NCBI GenBank assembly: GCA_004802725.1 | Contig: SGPM01000118.1 | Span: forward strand, 1 to 64,000 | DNA length: 64,000 bases | Reading direction: 5' to 3' | DNA from: Antrodiella citrinella | Lineage: Eukaryota; Basidiomycota; Agaricomycetes; Polyporales; Steccherinaceae | Program-made: the position numbers and the translations under genes | Shown: piece by piece, positions 60,885 through 64,000 of the stretch | Numbering within the stretch: position 1 is the stretch's first letter | Layout: each line of letters begins with the position of its first letter | Notes under the pieces: model-generated | Seen by the model: the letters and a program-made list of their open reading frames with translations, nothing else | The model's database searches: none | What the model was told of the DNA's origin: nothing

Positions 60885-62318
60885 ATGTCGACTGCATCCT
60901 CCATCCCGTCTGCAACGCGCCGCCGCCGTCACTCCCAGTCTGGCAATGTCATTATCAGCCCCGTAACCCCGTCGAGCGTGAGCCTCCTGCAAACCGAAGA
61001 GCTGACCCGACCAAAATCGACGCCGCCCCGCGAACGAGGCCCGCGTCTTCGCGACGAAAATCGCATCACCGACATAGACCTAGAAAATGCCGATGCAGTG
61101 GCAAACGATACCGAGATGGAATCGAATAGTGGTAGTATGCATCCAGCAGAGTCTGAGCCCATATCCGGCGGCGGACTTCTCATACCCACCCCTTTTGCGA
61201 CTCTTGCCTCCAAACCACAACCCTCCGATCGTCCTACCCGCCCCTTGCCCTCCAAGTCTCGCAAAATGGCCCATCCGAATCCCACGTCCAACCCGTCGCT
61301 CACGAACCCGCACATGCTGCCCGTCCAAGCGCAAGTCCCGAAGGGTGGGATCGTCTCGAACCAGCGGAGGCTGTACGTCATTTTAGAGCAGGCATGTTTG
61401 GAGGCGTATCGGGTCAGCACTGGTGGTCGCGGAAAACCTGGAAGAGAAGGGGACGTCAAGTATGCGCTGTTGAACTGTGATGATCATCAAGGTATTCTTG
61501 CAAAGACGGGGAGGGATATCGCAGATGCCAGACCAGACATCACCCACCAGGTACCCACTCACTTTGTCTGCTGTTTTTTTTCCAAGCCTGATGTGTTCTC
61601 TTTTTTCGCGTGGCAGTGTCTTCTGACACTTTTGGACTCGCCTCTCAACAAAGCAGGGCTGCTGCAAGTCTACATCCACACAGCGAAGGGTGTTTTGATC
61701 GAGGTCAATCCCCATGTCAGGATACCCCGGACATTCAAGCGTTTCAGTGGTCTCATGGGTGCGTATTGTCCTCTGGACATATCGAGTCTTTTTATTGAAC
61801 CTGGAAATCACAGTCCAACTGCTTCACAAGTTATCTATCCGAGGCGTCAATGGTCCCGAAAAGTTGTTGAAGGTCATCAAGGTGAGCACGGAATTGAACG
61901 GAAAAGGATGATGTCCTGATCGTCCTTTCAGAATCCCATCTCAGATCACCTACCAGCAAACACAATAAAACTCAGTGCGTTGTTTCCGTATCGTGTCCAC
62001 CAATCTTGCTTATGATCGTCGCCTCTGTAGCCCTCTCTGGTGACGCTCCGACTGTACGGCTATCCCGCTACCTGCCTACGCTTCCGGAGACCCATTCAGT
62101 TGCAGTCTTTGTCGGAGCGATGGCGAGAGGGAAAGACGACTTTGCGGATGCTTACGTCGACCACAAAATCAGTATCAGCGACTACCCACTGAGTGCTTCG
62201 GTGGCCTGTGGCAAGGTGCGTTCCTCTATCCCAAGTGGTTTCTGCATGAGCTGACAGCTGGCTGTTCCTTCAATCCCAGTTCTGCTGTGCGCTGGAAGAG
62301 CTATGGGATATTGTCTGA
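60885..62318 (+). CDS. EMG1: rRNA pseudouridine N1-methyltransferase Nep1/Emg1
   Basis: Six exons: 60885-61550, 61617-61758, 61814-61881, 61932-61974, 62031-62215, 62280-62318; 380 aa. The catalytic SPOUT domain begins near residue 155: [120 protein letters not shown] and the end [12 protein letters not shown]. It methylates a pseudouridine in 18S rRNA and is needed for small-subunit biogenesis in the nucleolus. The N-terminal ~155 residues are a Ser/Pro/Arg-rich extension longer than in yeast (about 250 aa total). I chose ATG 60885 over the in-frame 60810, whose extra residues look like leader sequence. Confidence 0.95.
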
Positions 62319-62806
62319 AAATGATCTATTTGCACATCTTGAGTTTTCCAACCCGTCCCTAAGGATTGTACTTTTACTTCGTATCCGAGCGTACCGTGCA
62401 TCTCAACGTGTGCACCTTACGCTCACTTGCTGCTACTGACCATACCTACTTCTTTTTGCTGCCCACGACTTGGGAGCCTTAACAATCACTAAACCCCGTA
62501 CTATTAGCATTTTTGATATACCCTGTTCGCCGCAACTCAACTTGCAGCGAAGGGCTTTGTACTAGATGTGTAGCTGTACTAATGAAAACATCGACGACGT
62601 GCTCATGTGGCCAGAGTTTCTATAAAAACGCTTGGATTGCGAAATGAGTATATGTAGGTTTAGCAGGCTTGTAGATAGAGATGAGCGGTATGATACAAAT
62701 GCACGTTCTTCCTATAACATAAGTAGACTCATGTGTTGAAAGATACTCCTCGTCGGCATCATGCGAAGATACCTGGGTGGCACTTAGCAAATAGACGCTT
62801 GGAGTG
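62319..62806. other. Convergent 3' region
   Basis: 488 bp between the tails of Nep1 (+) and the right-end gene (-). No gene seen, though a short last exon of the right-end gene could lie here. Confidence 0.5.
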
Positions 62807-64000
62807 TCAAAAACTGCTCGGACCTGGATGAAGGCTTCCAGGTCCAGGATGACCTGGCGGCGGCGGTCCAAGGGACGCCATGACGGGCTCGTCGTCCATC
62901 CGTCGCCCAACACCGTTCCCGTTCACGTCGAGCCCTCCATGCTGCGAGCCCATCGGCACGCCGTTCTGCACCCCGCCCGCCATGAGCGCCATCGGCTGCG
63001 GGTGGTGTATCGTCGTCTGCTGCTGCGACTGCGACTGCGACTGCGACTGCGACTGCCGCCGGTGCGCGGGCTCCTTCGACGGCTTCCCCTCCGCTTTCTT
63101 CACGAAGTCGCCCCACACGGCATGCTCCGCGAGCCCCATCGACTCGTACGCATCCTTCGTCGCCTGGTCCGCGCGTTTCCACACCGCGCGGTGGCGGCAG
63201 ACCGTGGACTTGATGTACCGACACCCGAAGACGCGCTCGAACGCGACCTTCTGGGTGATGGACGGCTGCTGGGAGATCATCTCGTCCATCTGGCGCAGCC
63301 CTGCGGCGATCTCTGAGACGCAGTAATCGTTCGGCCATCGTTTCAATGGAGGGTGGGGGTGGTAAGGGATGGGCGATCGTGCCGCATCCGGGTCGGCGTT
63401 AGATTCCAGTGTAGGGGACGCGTTGGACGCGTGGTTCACCGGTTGAGGTTGGGAGTCCACCTGTGTTTGGTGCGGCATGTTGTATGTGTGCTGCTGCTGC
63501 TGCTGTACGTCTACGCCAGGATTCTGCATTTGCACAGACATGAGTTGCGCATAGCCCCGATTATGGGGGTCCACGCGTGTCGGACTGACAGATTCTGGGG
63601 GAACACTACCACCACCGGCGTCCATCCCGTCCATCCTGACGTATTTATTCGGATGAGAATTGTCGTGGAAGGCGTTGGGTTCAGGAGCCGATCGTTTTAC
63701 CGAGCTCCTTGGAGACAGACACCGCATGTTTTCAATCACCCGCTGCTGCATCGCAATCTCCTGCTGTACGCCCGGACATTCTTCAGGTGTCAATCCCTCC
63801 AGAAGACTTTTGCGCACTCGGTAGAGTACCCGCTGCTTGCTATCGACAATTCGGACGGCGGATATGACCTGCTGTTCCCATGCAGCTGAAATCGGGTTGT
63901 ACATGTCGACAAACGATGAGGCGTTGAATCCGAGTTCATTTATGATCTGACTGCACTGGGACAATTGGAACAGAGGGAACGTGTGGACCTGTTGGTGCAG
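62807..64000 (-). CDS. Gln-rich regulatory-type protein, 5' truncated by window
   Basis: The frame is open from the window edge (64000) to a stop at 62807-62809; ~398 residues visible. Order: a region with helical Arg/Glu/Gln content (AVRIVDSKQRVLYRVRKSLL), a Pro/Gln/His-rich disordered stretch, then a compact conserved-looking block PLKRWPNDYCVSEIAAGLRQ through AFERVFGCRYIKSTVCRHRA and ESMGLAEHAVWGDFVKKAEG, and a (Gln-Ser)n plus Gly/Pro tail. I have seen the RWPNDY...FERVFG...STVCRHR block in other mushroom proteins without a named function. Its Cys/Arg/His content suggests nucleic-acid or protein binding, but that is inference. The 3' end could be spliced to a further exon. Confidence 0.7.
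   Translation of the reverse strand: MHQQVHTFPLFQLSQCSQIINELGFNASSFVDMYNPISAAWEQQVISAVRIVDSKQRVLYRVRKSLLEGLTPEECPGVQQEIAMQQRVIENMRCLSPRSSVKRSAPEPNAFHDNSHPNKYVRMDGMDAGGGSVPPESVSPTRVDPHNRGYAQLMSVQMQNPGVDVQQQQQHTYNMPHQTQVDSQPQPVNHASNASPTLESNADPDAARSPIPYHPHPPLKRWPNDYCVSEIAAGLRQMDEMISQQPSITQKVAFERVFGCRYIKSTVCRHRAVWKRADQATKDAYESMGLAEHAVWGDFVKKAEGKPSKEPAHRRQSQSQSQSQSQQQTTIHHPQPMALMAGGVQNGVPMGSQHGGLDVNGNGVGRRMDDEPVMASLGPPPPGHPGPGSLHPGPSSF
63023..63056. repeat. (CTGCGA)n coding hexanucleotide repeat
   Basis: Five perfect CTGCGA units plus CTGC, coding on the minus strand for alternating Gln-Ser in the right-end gene. A candidate length-variable coding repeat. Confidence 0.85.

Noticed and set aside
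60701..60904. 67-codon minus-strand open frame upstream of Nep1
   Set aside because: Overlaps the Nep1 leader and start, lacks a domain and is short enough to be chance.
62784..63338. 184-codon minus-strand open frame in another frame of the right-end gene
   Set aside because: Arg/Ala-biased shadow frame; the chosen frame carries the conserved block and spans to the window edge.

Overview
This window is nuclear DNA of a filamentous basidiomycete, most likely a wood-associated mushroom-forming fungus (Agaricomycetes). Almost every gene is cut by short introns of about 49-75 nt with GT-AG borders. The gene set is typical of that group: a FunK1-type kinase, Agaricomycete-only conserved proteins, an alcohol oxidase of the wood-decay type, a CBM1-GH10 xylanase and a C2H2 factor with the mushroom-type N-terminus. 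Both ends of the window cut a gene. I joined the exons by hand from splice signals and reading-frame phase. In the genes I trust most, every exon length closes in phase.

Layout. 1-437: tail of a low-complexity acidic protein (+). 438-3706: long non-coding upstream region with a repeated 19-bp motif. 3707-5254: C2H2 zinc-finger factor (+). 5255-7126: gene-poor stretch holding a 422-bp MITE with flanking target-site duplications. 7127-10128: a three-part protein (Agaricomycete N-terminal module, coiled coil, WD40 propeller) (+). 10751-13719: secreted GH92 alpha-mannosidase, possibly with an ER-retrieval tail (+). 14332-16063: RuvB-like 1 (-). 16367-17143: HAP5/NF-YC (-). 17526-19466: ER TPR-DnaJ protein of the P58IPK/DNAJC3 type (+). 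19901-21491: CBM1-GH10 xylanase with 5-nt and 7-nt micro-exons (-). 22142-24148: IMP dehydrogenase (-). 24532-25839: SH3 protein (-). 26204-29602: large disordered protein (-). 31833-34735: alcohol oxidase, 18 exons (+). 36180-38851: conserved multi-pass membrane protein (-). 39036-42971: RFC1, 21 exons (-). 43362-45415: FunK1-like kinase with an unresolved 5' half (-). 45571-46611: F-box protein (+). 47044-49614: GH85 endo-beta-N-acetylglucosaminidase, in a patch with single unresolved bases (+). 49832-54708: Yta7/ATAD2-type AAA-bromodomain protein (-). 55530-58645: Rna14/CstF-77 (+). 59121-60251: uracil phosphoribosyltransferase (+). 60885-62318: Nep1/Emg1 (+). 62807-64000: 5'-truncated Q-rich protein (-).

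How the genes fit together. Most are unlinked housekeeping genes: DNA replication (RFC1), chromatin (Rvb1, Yta7-like), mRNA 3'-end processing (Rna14), ribosome biogenesis (Nep1), nucleotide metabolism (IMPDH, UPRT) and CCAAT-box transcription (HAP5). A second group fits a plant-cell-wall lifestyle: xylanase and alcohol oxidase, the latter making H2O2 from methanol released by demethoxylation. GH92 and GH85 both act on high-mannose N-glycans, and the TPR-DnaJ protein is an ER folding factor, but they lie far apart and are not an obvious cluster. No tRNA, rRNA, CRISPR or intact transposase was recognised. The best candidates for something little described are the fused WD40 protein at 7127-10128, the MITE at 6189-6610, the possible RDEL tail of the GH92 enzyme and the uncharacterised membrane protein at 36180-38851.
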